A DNA stretch of 64,000 nt from assembly GCA_007258455.2 (NCBI GenBank), contig VDFB02270651.1, forward strand, positions 702,857,360 to 702,921,359. The letters run 5' to 3'. Below, piece by piece: positions 1 to 10,847 of the stretch. This DNA is from Sequoia sempervirens. Taxonomy: Eukaryota > Streptophyta > Pinopsida > Cupressales > Cupressaceae. A program made the position numbers and the translations under genes. The notes below the pieces were generated by a model, which had not been told where the DNA came from, made no database searches, and saw nothing but the letters and a program-made list of their open reading frames with translations. Each line of letters starts with the position of its first letter. Positions within the stretch are counted from its first letter, which is position 1.

Positions 1-2130
1 CTCCCCAATTTTAGCTAGGCCTATTAGAGTGACGCCATATACAAAATGAAGGTGGGTTCAAGACTCCATATTTTTTGCCCACCGTCATCCTTGAGAAAAA
101 AACATTATTTTTATGAAGTTTAACAGTTTTCCTCGATCCTTGTCTAATAAAATAAATAAATAAGATCTCCTTGTTTGAGTCCCTAATAAGCTATAAAAAT
201 GTTTGAAGGAATGCCATTGATCAAAACACAAAATGAATTTGAGGTTACACAACTCATAACCCACTCAACCCATTCATAGAAAAAACTAAAAGTCAATAAG
301 TTGTGCCAAAGGAATGACCATTTGACTTTGTCATAGGATTTAAACATATCAAGTTTAATGAACATGACCTTTTCTTTGAATGATGCCATACAGTGGATAT
401 ATTCAGTTGTCACAACTATCCCATCTAAAATTTGACACCCTTTAACAAATCCACCATTCTTGAGAGATATTAGGGGAGCCAAATATTTTTTAAGTTGATC
501 AACAATAAGCTTGGTAATTATCTTGTAAGTCACATTACATAGGGCTATGGGTCGATAAAAAATGTAAAGAGTTGGATCCTTTTTTGGGGATAAGAGTGAG
601 AAAGGTAGAATTGACGGCTTTGAGAATCTATTTATTTACACGTGATTCTCTAACAACCTCTAGTAGATCAAATTTAAGAGTTTTCCAAAATTATTGAAAT
701 AATTCTATAGGAAACCCATAAAGTCCAAGAGACTTTCCCTTCATCTAAATCATCGCTACCTTGAGCTCCTTAATGGAAATAGGTTCAAGGAGTGCTTTGC
801 TTATATAATCATACAATAAGGAAGGAATGCAATAAAGCAATAGTATCTCCTCTTCTATATTCCGAAGCCCTTTTTCATAGAACAAAAAAGAAAAGTACCA
901 ATTTTTTTAATAAACATACCTTGGAGAGAATTTAATTTATTTTCTTGGGTAGAAAGAAGGGAAATGATAACATTACCCCTTTTTCACTCCTTCATAGAGT
1001 TATGGAAAAAAGGACATGTTTTTATCCCCTTCATGAAGCTAGTCAATTCAAAATTTATAATTCCAAAAAATATCTTCTTGAAGCTCCCACTCAAATAGTT
1101 CTTTAGACCAATTAGTCTCTTCTTGCATCAGCTTCTCTAATGTACCTTGTTCTTTAATAAGAAAGGTGACTCTATCCAAATTTTCTTGAATTTGACTTTT
1201 AGTGTTGGAAACATTTTTAAAAAGAAATTTATTCCATGTTTTAAGTTTTAATTTAATAATTTGAAGCCTCTTGAAGAAAGAATACAAATTTGATAAAAAA
1301 GTTAGCTTTTCCTCTAACCACTATCCATCCATGAGATTGACCAAATTGGTATCCTAAAGCTACATAAGTTGAAACTTAAAAGGAACCTTCTTGGGGGTAG
1401 AAAATAATGATGAGGAGAATTTGATGGGACAATATTTAGATCCTTTCCATCCCAAAATTTTAGAATGAGAAGCCCAACTATTACCCACCTGAGAAATTTG
1501 ACACAAGAACCTTGTCTAATATTTCAAAAATAGCTTCATTTTGACACCTTCTATTGCTCCAAGTGAAAAAACCATTACTTGGATTCACATACATTGAATT
1601 TAGGAAGGAAATATTATCTCTCAAAAAGGAAGAAAATGGTACAAGATGACCAATAACCCCTAATTTTTCATCTAGACTTCCAATGGCATTGAAATCTCCT
1701 ACAAGTATCCAAGCAAGAGAGGGAACTATGGAATGAATAGATCTTACATAGGACTAGAACAAAATCATACAAAAAAATAAATCTATAGCAACATAAGAAT
1801 TTATGAATAAAATATTTTCTCCATAATCAAATCTAGAATCCACTGTTGAGATTGAATTTCCACTTCCCAACCACCAAACCAATGTGATATTACAAGGATA
1901 CCATAAGCTAGAAACTCCACCAACCATACCTTAGACACCAATACACCAACATGTTGGACCCTAGTCCATATATTTAAAGATATGTTAATCATATCATCCA
2001 CTAGAAGCTTTGTATTCTGTTCAAATAAAGATAATATTTGGTTTATGCTCACAAATCAAATCTTGAGTAGCCTTTGTCGAGAGATTTTACCCAAACCCCT
2101 AGCATTCCAAGAGATTACAATAATCTTTGA
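1..2130 (-). pseudogene. LINE A ORF2 remnant (endonuclease and reverse transcriptase)
   Basis: The minus strand begins near 2125 with the residues ISWNARGLG, the usual N-terminus of the apurinic-like endonuclease of plant LINEs. An in-frame TGA follows after about 20 residues, before a stretch resembling the endonuclease metal-site region. At 1287-1048 there is a charged linker typical of the segment between endonuclease and reverse transcriptase. At about 560-183 the reverse transcriptase reads RPIALCNVTYKII, then GGFVKG and IKLDMFKSYDKVKWSFL, matching the fingers and first catalytic-aspartate block (family consensus DxxKAYDRV, here KSYDKV). The FxDD motif lies beyond the window edge. The gene is broken by several stops and shifts and cannot encode a working enzyme. 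Confidence 0.82.
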
Positions 2131-2699
2131 GGGGTACACAAGTGAGTATCTAGTGCGTTAATAATACTAAGTTCGATCAATGACTCCCTTATACATCTGA
2201 CTTTTCCTTGATCTTTTTTGTCTAGCCTTTGAAATTTTATCATTTCCCCCCTTCTAAATTTTCTTTTGCTGTAAGCCTAAACTATGAGGAACATTGATTT
2301 TGCCATCTTATTTTTCCCTAGATTCACACAACATATTTGTAGTTACCTAAAATTCATTTAATTCCATTTAAAAAAATTCCATCTTGATGGAGTCAACTTC
2401 TGCTAAAGATAATCCTTATTTCTCCTATGGTTTTTCTATTTGTAGCATGTTCTTGGCAAATAGGTCTCCATGATTTGGTGATCAATGCTTTTATAGACCC
2501 AAATGTGTGAAAAAAATTGAAAAATGTCTCAATCTAAAAAAAAATAACTCCTTGATTGGATGGAATCTTATTATTCTCCATTGATTCTACCTCCTCAAAG
2601 CTTTCTAAAATATCACATTTGTAATTATACAACCCTCTCATAGTTTCTTTTTGTTCTCAAATCACAACCTTCCCTTTAAATTGATATTTTATTAGAATA

Positions 2700-3880
2700 A
2701 ATCCACTAGCATCCAACTCTTCTAAATGAAATAGAGCCTTTAATTTTACCCTTGGGTTGATTGTCTAAGAGTCAAGAGAAGGTTGAGGGGGTATAAGACC
2801 CATATTTGGATAATTTCTTTGAATATGTCCATATTCATGGCATTTATGACAATGAAAAGTAAGAGCTTCATAATCAATTTGTTGAATCCAACTCATACGA
2901 ACTAATCTAATTTACAAAGACTATGGAAGAGGATTATTAAAATTAATTTAAACACATAAACATGAAAAAGTAGCTACTTTTCTATTCATATTTTGCAAGA
3001 TGGTCCGAGGGGTTTTCCAATAAATATCGTGATTGATTGAAGAATACCTTATCTCTAGAATTCCATCAAAAACCCTAAATGTATATCTTAGTTGGTAGCT
3101 CCTCCATTTGATCAAACCCTACATGCTAAGGTTTGATAAATAAACCCACCAAATTATGGAAATATGATCCTCCCCCAAAAATCATATTTTGATCTGTCAT
3201 TCTAGTAAACACCATAAAAATACTCATTCATAGCAAGGTTGATTTTCACATCTCGTTTTGGATTCTAGTTCCTTCAAGCCCATGCCTCTTAAAAATACAG
3301 AGATTATGAATTCCCTTAAAAATTGCATATTAGAGCACGCTTCATAGATAAAGAACATAATTTGCAATAGACTTCAAATCGATAGCTAGGACTAGTTGAT
3401 CCTTACTCAATTTATCTAGACAACCATTGGGATTCAAATGATTAGTCATTTGTTGCTGAAATCTATCTTCTTGTGTTTCATGCCAAATAAATTGGATAAA
3501 ATTTTCATTCCTCAATGAAGAAGGTTCCTCTGAATTAAGAATAGCTTTGTAGCTAGATAAATTTTGATCCCTATGGATCACTAGATGATCCTCTACATTC
3601 ACCCATGGTTGAGCTTGTGGTATTAATTTTTTATTTTTTTGTTTATGCATGGTTTTGTAGATTTCATGTTCTAATGGAATTATTTTTGTGTTTCCATAAT
3701 TTATAGATTTTTCCTCATTATGATGAGTTATTTTCATGATTGATGACAATTTCCATGGCTAATCCTTTAAGTTTAATATCTCGAGAAACACACCCACTTT
3801 GATAAATTTTTGGATTTGATGGAATTCCACTTTCTCCTTGCATGATTAAACTTCTACTTTTATATTAATACAAATTGTAT
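2700..3880 (-). pseudogene. LINE A ORF1 remnant with damaged CCHC zinc knuckle
   Basis: Minus-strand translation around 2880-2800 gives FHCHKCHEYGHIQRNYP, a CX2CX4HX4C zinc knuckle of the kind found at the C-terminal side of DUF4283 in plant LINE ORF1 proteins. The fourth ligand is Tyr instead of Cys (codon TAT), so zinc binding is probably lost. Upstream, 3749-3342 is open for 135 codons without a domain I recognise, and the readable N-terminal part begins near 3880. The DUF4283 core expected at about 3300-2930 is too decayed to call firmly. ORF1 proteins of this class bind the element RNA. Confidence 0.6.
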
Positions 3881-3900
3881 GACTCTTTGATTAAGAAAAA

Positions 3901-4196
3901 TCCTCATACAAGATTGTATTACACGGTTGAAAAACTAATCCACTAAAGGGGTTATCTAATTCAATCTTTGTAGGAATATGTTTTGCACCTAATACTTGTA
4001 AAAACTAAAAGAAAATTTAACAAGTCAATCTCTACATTCACATTCTAAAGGTTTAAAAAGATCTAAACCTATTTAATCATGTGGGTTTCTCCTACCTCTT
4101 CTACACAATTCTAATCTTTATTTTTTAATTATAATTTAAATATTCTAATTGCATGTTAAGTTATTTCCCACATTAACATTTTAACTTTATTTTATT
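3901..4196. other. AT-rich interval without recognised gene
   Basis: About 300 bases between the readable part of LINE A and the target-site duplication of LINE B. It could be the 5' untranslated region of LINE A or host DNA. I see no coding potential. Confidence 0.5.
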
Positions 4197-4213
4197 AATA
4201 CCAATTTTTTTTT
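4197..4213. repeat. Target-site duplication of LINE B, 3' side copy
   Basis: AATACCAATTTTTTTTT here is repeated at 8524-8540, exactly flanking LINE B. The T run overlaps the poly-T that represents the element's poly(A) tail on this strand, so the true length of the duplication is between 8 and 17 bases. Confidence 0.8.
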
Positions 4214-4247
4214 TTTTAATCATTTAATTGCTGGGTAAGGCCAGCGC

Positions 4248-4850
4248 CATTTTATTGAAACAGTAAAGGATTACAAAACTGCTTTCACCATCCCATCTTC
4301 CCCCTTAGCCGCAAAACACCAATTTGACTCAAACCTAAATGCATTTTTGTTGGTAATCTCTACAAACTATTTAATGAAATTCCCCTGTTCCTGATTCCTG
4401 ATTTATTCTCCATCCTTCAAAGAGCAGTCGAGCTTCCTTACAGGTTGAAGATCCTCCTTCCAGCATGCCACCAAGCACCAGGAATTTGAGATACTTTCTT
4501 GAGGTGTGCAAGCATGTCCAGCTTCATACCCCACCACTCCCCAACCCCGACTCAGCGTACTCAGCCTCCAAGGCATTCACAACCAACGTTATTTTGCTAT
4601 GCGTATTTTATTGAAACAAAAAAGTATTACCATAATGTTAGCACCAATCCACCTTCCCCCCCACTGCAAACCACCACTCTGATTCAAGCTCAAATGCGTG
4701 TTTTTTTTTTGGCATTCTCCACATGCTAATTACTGTGTTTCCCCTGTTCCTGTTTCCTGAACTATTCAGCCAACCTCCAGAGAGCAGTCAGACATCTTAG
4801 CAGATTGGAAATACTCCTTCCAGAATGTCACCATTCATCAGAAAATTGTG
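4248..4850 (-). repeat. Imperfect tandem duplication in LINE B 3' untranslated region
   Basis: A ~245-bp block at about 4248-4490 recurs at about 4603-4850. Both copies share ATTTTATTGAAACA near their left ends, CCCCTGTTCCTG in the middle, AGAGCAGTC, and CTCCTTCCAG near their right ends. The copies have diverged clearly and are offset by about 355 bases. The block lies between the ORF2 stop and the poly(A) tail. Confidence 0.8.
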
Positions 4851-4952
4851 TATTTAGTACTTACTTTGAAGTAGTGAAGGCTCGCCAGACTTGACTTAAT
4901 GTTCTTGACCACCACGACAATCACATTATTCATATTTATGCTATGTGCATAC

Positions 4953-7900
4953 TTATCCCAGCCCAACCTCATTTCTTGCTGCCGCCTCCTTAGCTATTTT
5001 ATTCGCCATGGTATTTCCCTCCCGGTAAATATGACTAATCTGAAACTCTAAGAAAGATGAAATCAGTCTTGAAATGGGACTCAACCATCTCCGCAGAAGC
5101 CAATTAGGTATTGAGTTAGATCTAATCACGTTTACTATGATGAGTGAATCACCCTCCAAATGAATCTTAGACACACCCATTTCCTTTCCCATCTCCAAAC
5201 CACACAGCACAACCCTAAACTCAACCTCATTATTTGATGCCTGACCTATGAATTTTGCTTTCTGCCTGATCACCTTACCTTCCGAATTTCTAGCTACACA
5301 CCCGATCCCTGCCAAGCCCGGATTGCCGCAAGAGGCCCCATCGAAGTTTATTTTGGTCCAACCTTCCTCCGATTTTTGCCATACTGTCTTCCTCCTTAAT
5401 TCAACCTTTTGATCTAATCTCTGTGTTCCAGCCATTGTTGGAATACTCAACCCTTTAAACTTATTCGTTAACTCAACATCCCTATTTGTGAAGATGTTTT
5501 TTGAAATAGGTCTTCTTCTTGCAGCCACATTAACTAGCTCTATTATTGATCCTTCGATTTTCTTCGTCAGCAGTTCCCTGGCCATAGCTTGATCCCTAAA
5601 AATTCTATGGTTTCTTTCCTTCCATATTTCCCAGCTTACCATGGATGGTATAATTTGCCATATACTACTAAAAACTCCCATATCCAGCTTTCTCAGCCAT
5701 GCACACAGCCAGGTACCTAGGCCTTGGGGGACTGGTGATTGATATCCAAGTTTACCCATGATGGATTTCCAACAGTACTCAGCATACAGACATGAAAGTA
5801 GAAGGTGATCCACACTTTCCAGATTTTGTTTGCACAAAATGCACCTATTAGGACCTTTGATACCCAACAACTCCAATCTATCTTGTGTAAGGACTTTATT
5901 TTGAAATGCAAGCCACAAAAACACCCCCGCTTTGGAAGAACATCCTTTCCCCAGAAAAAGAGAATTGGCCAGCTATGGACTGGTTCTGCATTTTCTTTTA
6001 TCTTATAGCCTATCTTAACTTTGTATTCCCCATCTGAAGATGCACACCACCTTATAACATCCTCGCTTTCCATATCCAAAATGATTCTCTCCCTTAACAC
6101 TGCATTTAAGGCATTCTTTTGCTCTACTAGGGCATTGATTTCACTTAGATCTTTCCAAATCCACTTACTCAACCCATTTATTATGACTCTACTACCATAG
6201 TTGCTTACCTTGGACCCCCACTTTCTGATTGTTTCTTCCCTTATCTCATCCATTTGCGGTTTGTTGCATAATTTCGCATGTCTGTTCCATGAGTCATGCC
6301 AGAACGAAGCCCTCTGCCCATTATGAACTTCCCAAGTGATGTGTTTAGATACAATATTTTTGCTCTCACAGATAAAATTCCATATGGTTGATCCTCTTGG
6401 TGGATTCCTGATTTTTATTATATTGACAAGATCGTCTGAAGGCAAGTATTTCTTCCTCAATATTCTGACCCATCTCTGATTTCCTTTGCACATCATCCAA
6501 ACCAATTTCGCCCCCATTGCTAGATTCATAATTTTCATTTGTCTTATGCTAGCCCCACCCGCTTTTTGTGGCCTGCAAATCTTATCCCAAGCTAAAAGAG
6601 GAACCTTATTATTTTCATTCGGCCCATTCCAAAAGAACTTCTGCATGATTTGATTGAGTTGATCATCTATGCTCGCCAGAATCTTTAAACATGCCATTGA
6701 GTAAACTGGGATTGCTGCCAATACTGCCTTGATCATTAACAATCTTCCTGTTGATGTAAGCCACCTCCCTTTCCATAATTCCATCTTCTTCTTGCAGCTG
6801 TCAACAAGTTTATCCCAAAAACCCTTCTTATTAACTCCACCAAACAATGGCATCCCCAGAAACCTCCCTGGAAGGCCTGCCACTCTTACCCCTAAGATTC
6901 TGGTAAGGTCCCTTTGTAGACTTGGTTATACATTGAGAAAGTACACTTCTGACTTTCTCCAATTTATAGACTGCCCTGAAGCTTTACTATAATCATCCAA
7001 CAAGCTCCTGATTATCCTTGCCTCTATTTGTGATGCTTGCCCAAATAGAATAGTGTCGTCTACAAATTGTTGATGTGTGCTTGGCTAAACCCCAGGAGTG
7101 ACTTCAATTCCTTTCCATGAACCTTCTACCCTTGCCTGATTAATACTCCTTCCCAATGCCTCTGCCAAGATGATGAACAAGAAGGGGGATAAAGGATCCC
7201 CCTGTCTGATACCTCGTGAAGAATTAAAGAAACCCTGGGCTACACCATTTACCAAAACAGAAAATTTTGGAGATCCTATGCAACTTCTGATCCAATCCAC
7301 CCATTTCCTGTCAAAACCAAACTTGATCAGCATCTCAGCCAGAAATTGTCTATCCACACGATCATATGCCTTTAAAATATCTAGTTTTAATATCATGCTT
7401 GGGGTTCTAATTTTTCTAGCCATGTGTATGGTCTCATGTGCCACTATAATACCTTCTACAATAGACCTTCCTTGAATGAAACCACTCTGCTCCTAAAAAA
7501 ATAACTTGTCAATTACCAATTTCAGCCTATTTGCTATTGTTTTCGCAATAATTTTGTAAAGGGTGTTACATAGAGAAATAGGGAAATAGGTCTGTAATCC
7601 CCCAAATTTTTGGCTTCCTTTTTCTTGGGAACTAGTGCAATAAAGGTATGATTAATTGCCCCCAAAACTGTAGTCTTTCTTCTTGACTCTTCCACAACCT
7701 TAGTCAAGTCATCCTTGATTATCTCCCAGAATTTTTGATAAAAAAGGGCTGGAAAGCCATCAGGTCCTGGAGCCTTTTCTGCCCCCAGCTGAAACGCAAC
7801 TTTCTTTACCTCTTCTATACTAATTGGTTTAAGCAATTCCTTGTTATCATTTTCTGATATTAAATTTGGGATTCTTCCCAGAACAACATTCCACTCTACC

Positions 7901-8523
7901 CCCTGCTGTTGAATGTCTTGTGTAAATAGATTTTCAAAAAATCTGACTACTTCTTGACTTATCTCTTCCCCATTTCGGATAACTGAACCATCTTCTCGCA
8001 CTAATTCTCCAATTCTATTTCTACTTTTGTTTACTAAGGTCGTATTATGGAAGTATTTTGTGTTTTTATCTCCTTCACGAAGCCACAATTCCCTTGATTT
8101 CTGCCTCCACTGACATTCTAGTCTAGCCAAAAATTTTGTTTGTTCAACCTTTAGTTCTTTTTCTTTCGTGAATTCTTCTACTCCCATCCCTTTCTCAATA
8201 ATTCTTTCATTTAGATTTCTAAGCTCCGCCTCTATCCTATCACTTTCTTCAAAGATATCTTTGAAATGCTCCTTATTCCATACTCAAAGTTTGGTTTTGA
8301 TATTGGATAGTTTTTTATGGAAAGTGAACAAATAAGATTGCTTTCCAGCCTGAATTTCTTCCCACCACTGAGAAATCAACTCATATAATCTCGAATCCCG
8401 AATCCACATTTTTTCAAAACGAAAGGGTGAGCCTCCTTTGAAATCATCTTTTGTAATTGTTAGCTGGATCGGAAAATGATCAGACCCATTGAAGGTTAAT
8501 ATGGAGGCTTCTATCAAGTTTGC
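4953..8523 (-). pseudogene. LINE B ORF2 (endonuclease end, reverse transcriptase, zf-RVT, RNase H)
   Basis: Read on the minus strand: the end of the endonuclease with GSDHFPI (8460-8490), then FRFEKMW; a reverse transcriptase with APGPDGFPALFY (about 7755), LDILKAYDRVD (about 7370), GIRQGDPLSPFLF (about 7190) and the catalytic FVDD (about 7060); a zf-RVT knuckle RCILCKQ...DHLLLSC (about 5850-5790); and a C-terminal RNase H with NFDGASCGNPG, an acidic NEVEF, EGDS and REGNTMANKIAKEA. In that last motif the usual Asp is Asn, so one RNase H catalytic residue is missing. Breaks: TGA at about 8282, an 8-bp duplication frameshift at 7575-7590, TAG at about 7493, TAG at 7085-7087, TAA at 6926-6928 and a 1-base shift at about 5932. 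The rest is well preserved, so this copy is younger than LINE A. Confidence 0.9.
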
Positions 8524-8540
8524 AATACCAATTTTTTTTT
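8524..8540. repeat. Target-site duplication of LINE B, 5' side copy
   Basis: AATACCAATTTTTTTTT, identical to 4197-4213. It follows immediately after the truncated endonuclease sequence and fixes the 5' boundary of the insertion. Confidence 0.8.
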
Positions 8541-8690
8541 ATTTTAAAGATGAAACCCAAATTCATAATAAACATTATTTCTATTATAAACAATTTAACT
8601 ATCTTAATTTGTGAATTAAAATAAGATACTACCCAATTGAGGTTTGCTCCTAGAAAGGTTAGACCAACACGGCTAACTCATAGACAAAAT

Positions 8691-9112
8691 GCACCTATGT
8701 ACATACAAAAATGCATAAAACATACATAACAACATACATGGAAACATACATAACATGAAGAGATGACATAGTGCAGGGCCCGCCAGATGGATGATAGAAG
8801 TGATGGAACCGACATACATAAGGAAACGTCATGACAAGGAAAGCGAGGAGGTGTCCCGTCGCCGAATGACACCGAATTTTTTTTCCTTGTGCAAGAAGCT
8901 ATCCATTATGTGTGGGAAAGAAGGGCGGTGATGTGATTAGGACATGCGATTTAAATTGTAACAAGTATTGTTCTTGGAAAACACGTGTTCTTGGTTTTCT
9001 CATTCTGTAGGTTGAAATCGAAATGTTGGAGAGCAAGGGCAGATTGCAGGCAGGGGAGACAACCAAATGACTTGAGGTGAGGGGTTTCTAACCAATTATA
9101 TGTAGATAGGTG
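8691..9112 (+). mobile_element. MITE-like element, copy 1 (TIR CACCTATGTACATA)
   Basis: Starts with GCACCTATGTACATAC and ends with a degenerate inverted version, ATATGTAGATAGGTGA. The ~420-bp interior is closely matched at 36337-36771 (same orientation) and, inverted, at about 26590-26933. Shared landmarks are a run of ACATACATA-type repeats after the left end, GTGCAGGGCCCGCCA, AGGAAAGCGAGAAGGTGTCCC-like sequence and ATTGTAACAAGTATTGTTC. There is no coding capacity. I could not define a target-site duplication, so the superfamily is unknown. Confidence 0.65.
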
Positions 9113-10080
9113 ATATTTTGTATGTTTTTATGTATGGTTTCATGCGTTTTTGTATGTACATGGTGCGTTGTTGTTGTGGGTCACAGGTTTCTCACTGTTT
9201 TGAGAACCTGGAATCTTAGAAAACAATATGAGTGTCTTCAAAAGATTTTGTTATTAAAACCATAGGAATGTAATGAAATGTGGACCGTTTTATAAACACT
9301 TATTATTTTCCAACAACCTTTAACACTCTATGTTTTCTACTCTTTCATTCTGCAGGTTGAAAGGTTGGAGAGTGGAGTTGCAAGTGAAAGGTTGGAGAGC
9401 AGGGGGAGACTAAAAAAACATTTGCAATGAGTTGAGGGGTTTCTAATCATTTGGGTTGTTAGTTGTAAATGGTTTTAAAACATTATGAGGGTTTTTGTTT
9501 GTAAATTGTTTTCAAACTTTAAGTGTGTTGTAGGTTTTGTAAAACACAGTGTTTTGCATCGAATTTTACAAAAGAATATGAATGTCTTTAAAATCTATTG
9601 TTATTTAGACATTAGGAATGTAATTAAAGGTATCATTTTATAGACACCCATTTTTTTCCAAGAACCATTAACACTGTGTGTTTCACCACTTTCAACAAGT
9701 TTACTCATTATTGGCGATAATGGCAAGAAATCAGTGTTCTTGCTATTTGTATTACACACATACATATATAGGCTTAAAAACCATGAGGGTTTCTAGGTAT
9801 GTTGTGATGCAAGTTGCAATTTTATAAACACCCAATGTTTTCCATTTCATTGCATTGCACATCTTTCAAACCGAAAGCATTACTTCACATTACATAACTA
9901 ATAAGTAGATGTTGATAGATAGATGGCAAAATTTAAATTACAATATAGTTTTTTTACATAGTCAACCTAAAAGCAGTTATGTAGTTACTGCACATTGCAA
10001 AGGTAATAACTATAGGGAACTCCACCTGTACAACCAAGTACTATGCTCAAATATATTAATTTCTTCATTCTAGAGTGATA
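9113..10080. repeat. Repeat-rich spacer with a ~355-bp diverged tandem pair
   Basis: The stretch around 9228-9345 (rATGAGTGTCTTcaaaa, TAGGAATGTAAT, TTTTATAAACAC, TTTTCCAACAACC) recurs in diverged form around 9580-9690. Similar phrases occur at 27040-27130, 36140-36240 and 37500-37600. No gene is seen. Confidence 0.55.
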
Positions 10081-10103
10081 ATTATAGCTGTCAATTATAA
10101 TTT

Positions 10104-10273
10104 TTTGTCATGGAATTCCATGAGACCACATTTGTTTGAGGTATTTTTTGAAATAGTTCACTGCCTTGTCTATGAAAGCATAATAGTAAACAACAATAGA
10201 TTCAAGACAGTGAACTGTTTGAAAAAATGGTTGCAAGAAATGTGGTCTCATGGTTAATGGAATGCCATGCCAA
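10104..10273. repeat. Foldback element 1 (imperfect inverted repeat)
   Basis: The left half contains CATGAGACCACATTTGTTTG and GTTCACTGCCTTGTC. The right half contains their reverse complements in diverged form (AGACAGTGAAC, GAAATGTGGTCTCATGG). Arms are about 75-80 bases around a short centre near 10188. It is non-coding. Confidence 0.75.
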
Positions 10274-10670
10274 GCCATAGAAAAGGAAATGAACTGTTTC
10301 TATGTATGATTGCTTATCTATGGCTTGCCACTATGTTTTGGTAGACATATTCATCTCCCACTATTTTTTCCAAATTAATTACAGATAGTTAGAGTGATAA
10401 ATGCAGATATATGATGATAATTAGAGTGATATTTGCAGATGGAGACCCCCTAACCAAATTTTGTTAGAAAATGGGAAACACCTTATTTAAAAAGCAATGC
10501 AGTTTGGATCACAGATATATATTGTCATCTTTAGTAGATGTCTCAACAATATATTCTTAAACTATACCCACAACTATAGGGAACTCCACCTATGCAACGA
10601 AATAGTATTCTGAAAGACATTAATTCATTCATACTAGAGTGATAATTGCAGCTATCAATTGCATTTGTTT

Positions 10671-10847
10671 GTCATGGCATTCCAAGAGACCACATTTGTT
10701 TGAGGAATTTTTTCAAACAATTCATTGCCTTGTCTATGAAAGCATATTAGTAAGCATAATAGTAAGCAACAACATTGACAAGGCAGTGAACAATTTGAAA
10801 AATGCCTCAAAGAAATATGGTTTCATGGTGATTGGAATGCCATGACA
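10671..10847. repeat. Foldback element 2 (imperfect inverted repeat)
   Basis: Same family as the element at 10104-10273. The left half has GTCATGGCATTCCAA, GAGACCACATTTG and CATTGCCTTGTC. The right half has GACAAGGCAGTGAAC, GCCTCAAAGAAATATGG and TTGGAATGCCATGAC. Arms are about 70 bases. Confidence 0.75.

Larger units (their letters stand above)
1..3900 (-). mobile_element. LINE A: degenerate plant L1-type retrotransposon, cut by window edge
   Basis: Reading the minus strand from about 3900 down to 1 gives, in order, an ORF1-like protein with a zinc knuckle, an endonuclease start, a linker and the first part of a reverse transcriptase. This is the order of plant non-LTR retrotransposons (L1/RTE-like LINEs). 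The rest of the reverse transcriptase and the 3' end lie outside the window. Stops and frameshifts are scattered throughout, so the copy is dead and old. I could not find its 5' end; the limit at about 3900 is where readable protein ends. Confidence 0.8.
4205..8523 (-). mobile_element. LINE B: 5'-truncated LINE with RNase H domain and TSD
   Basis: A minus-strand LINE of about 4.3 kb. It ends on the left in a poly-T run (4205-4217), which is its poly(A) tail, and on the right inside the endonuclease domain next to the second copy of the target-site duplication. The first part of ORF2 and all of ORF1 are therefore missing, the classic result of incomplete reverse transcription. It carries an RNase H domain after the reverse transcriptase, unlike LINE C in this window, so the two belong to different lineages. 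It landed beside or within LINE A sequence. Confidence 0.9.

Noticed and set aside
4499..4729. Pro/Ser-rich 76-codon plus-strand frame
   Set aside because: Lies in the duplicated 3' untranslated region of LINE B, antisense, with no conservation between the two copies.
5805..6008. Open frame on the plus strand within LINE B
   Set aside because: Antisense shadow of the zf-RVT region of ORF2; the same applies to 6729-6992 and 7170-7475.
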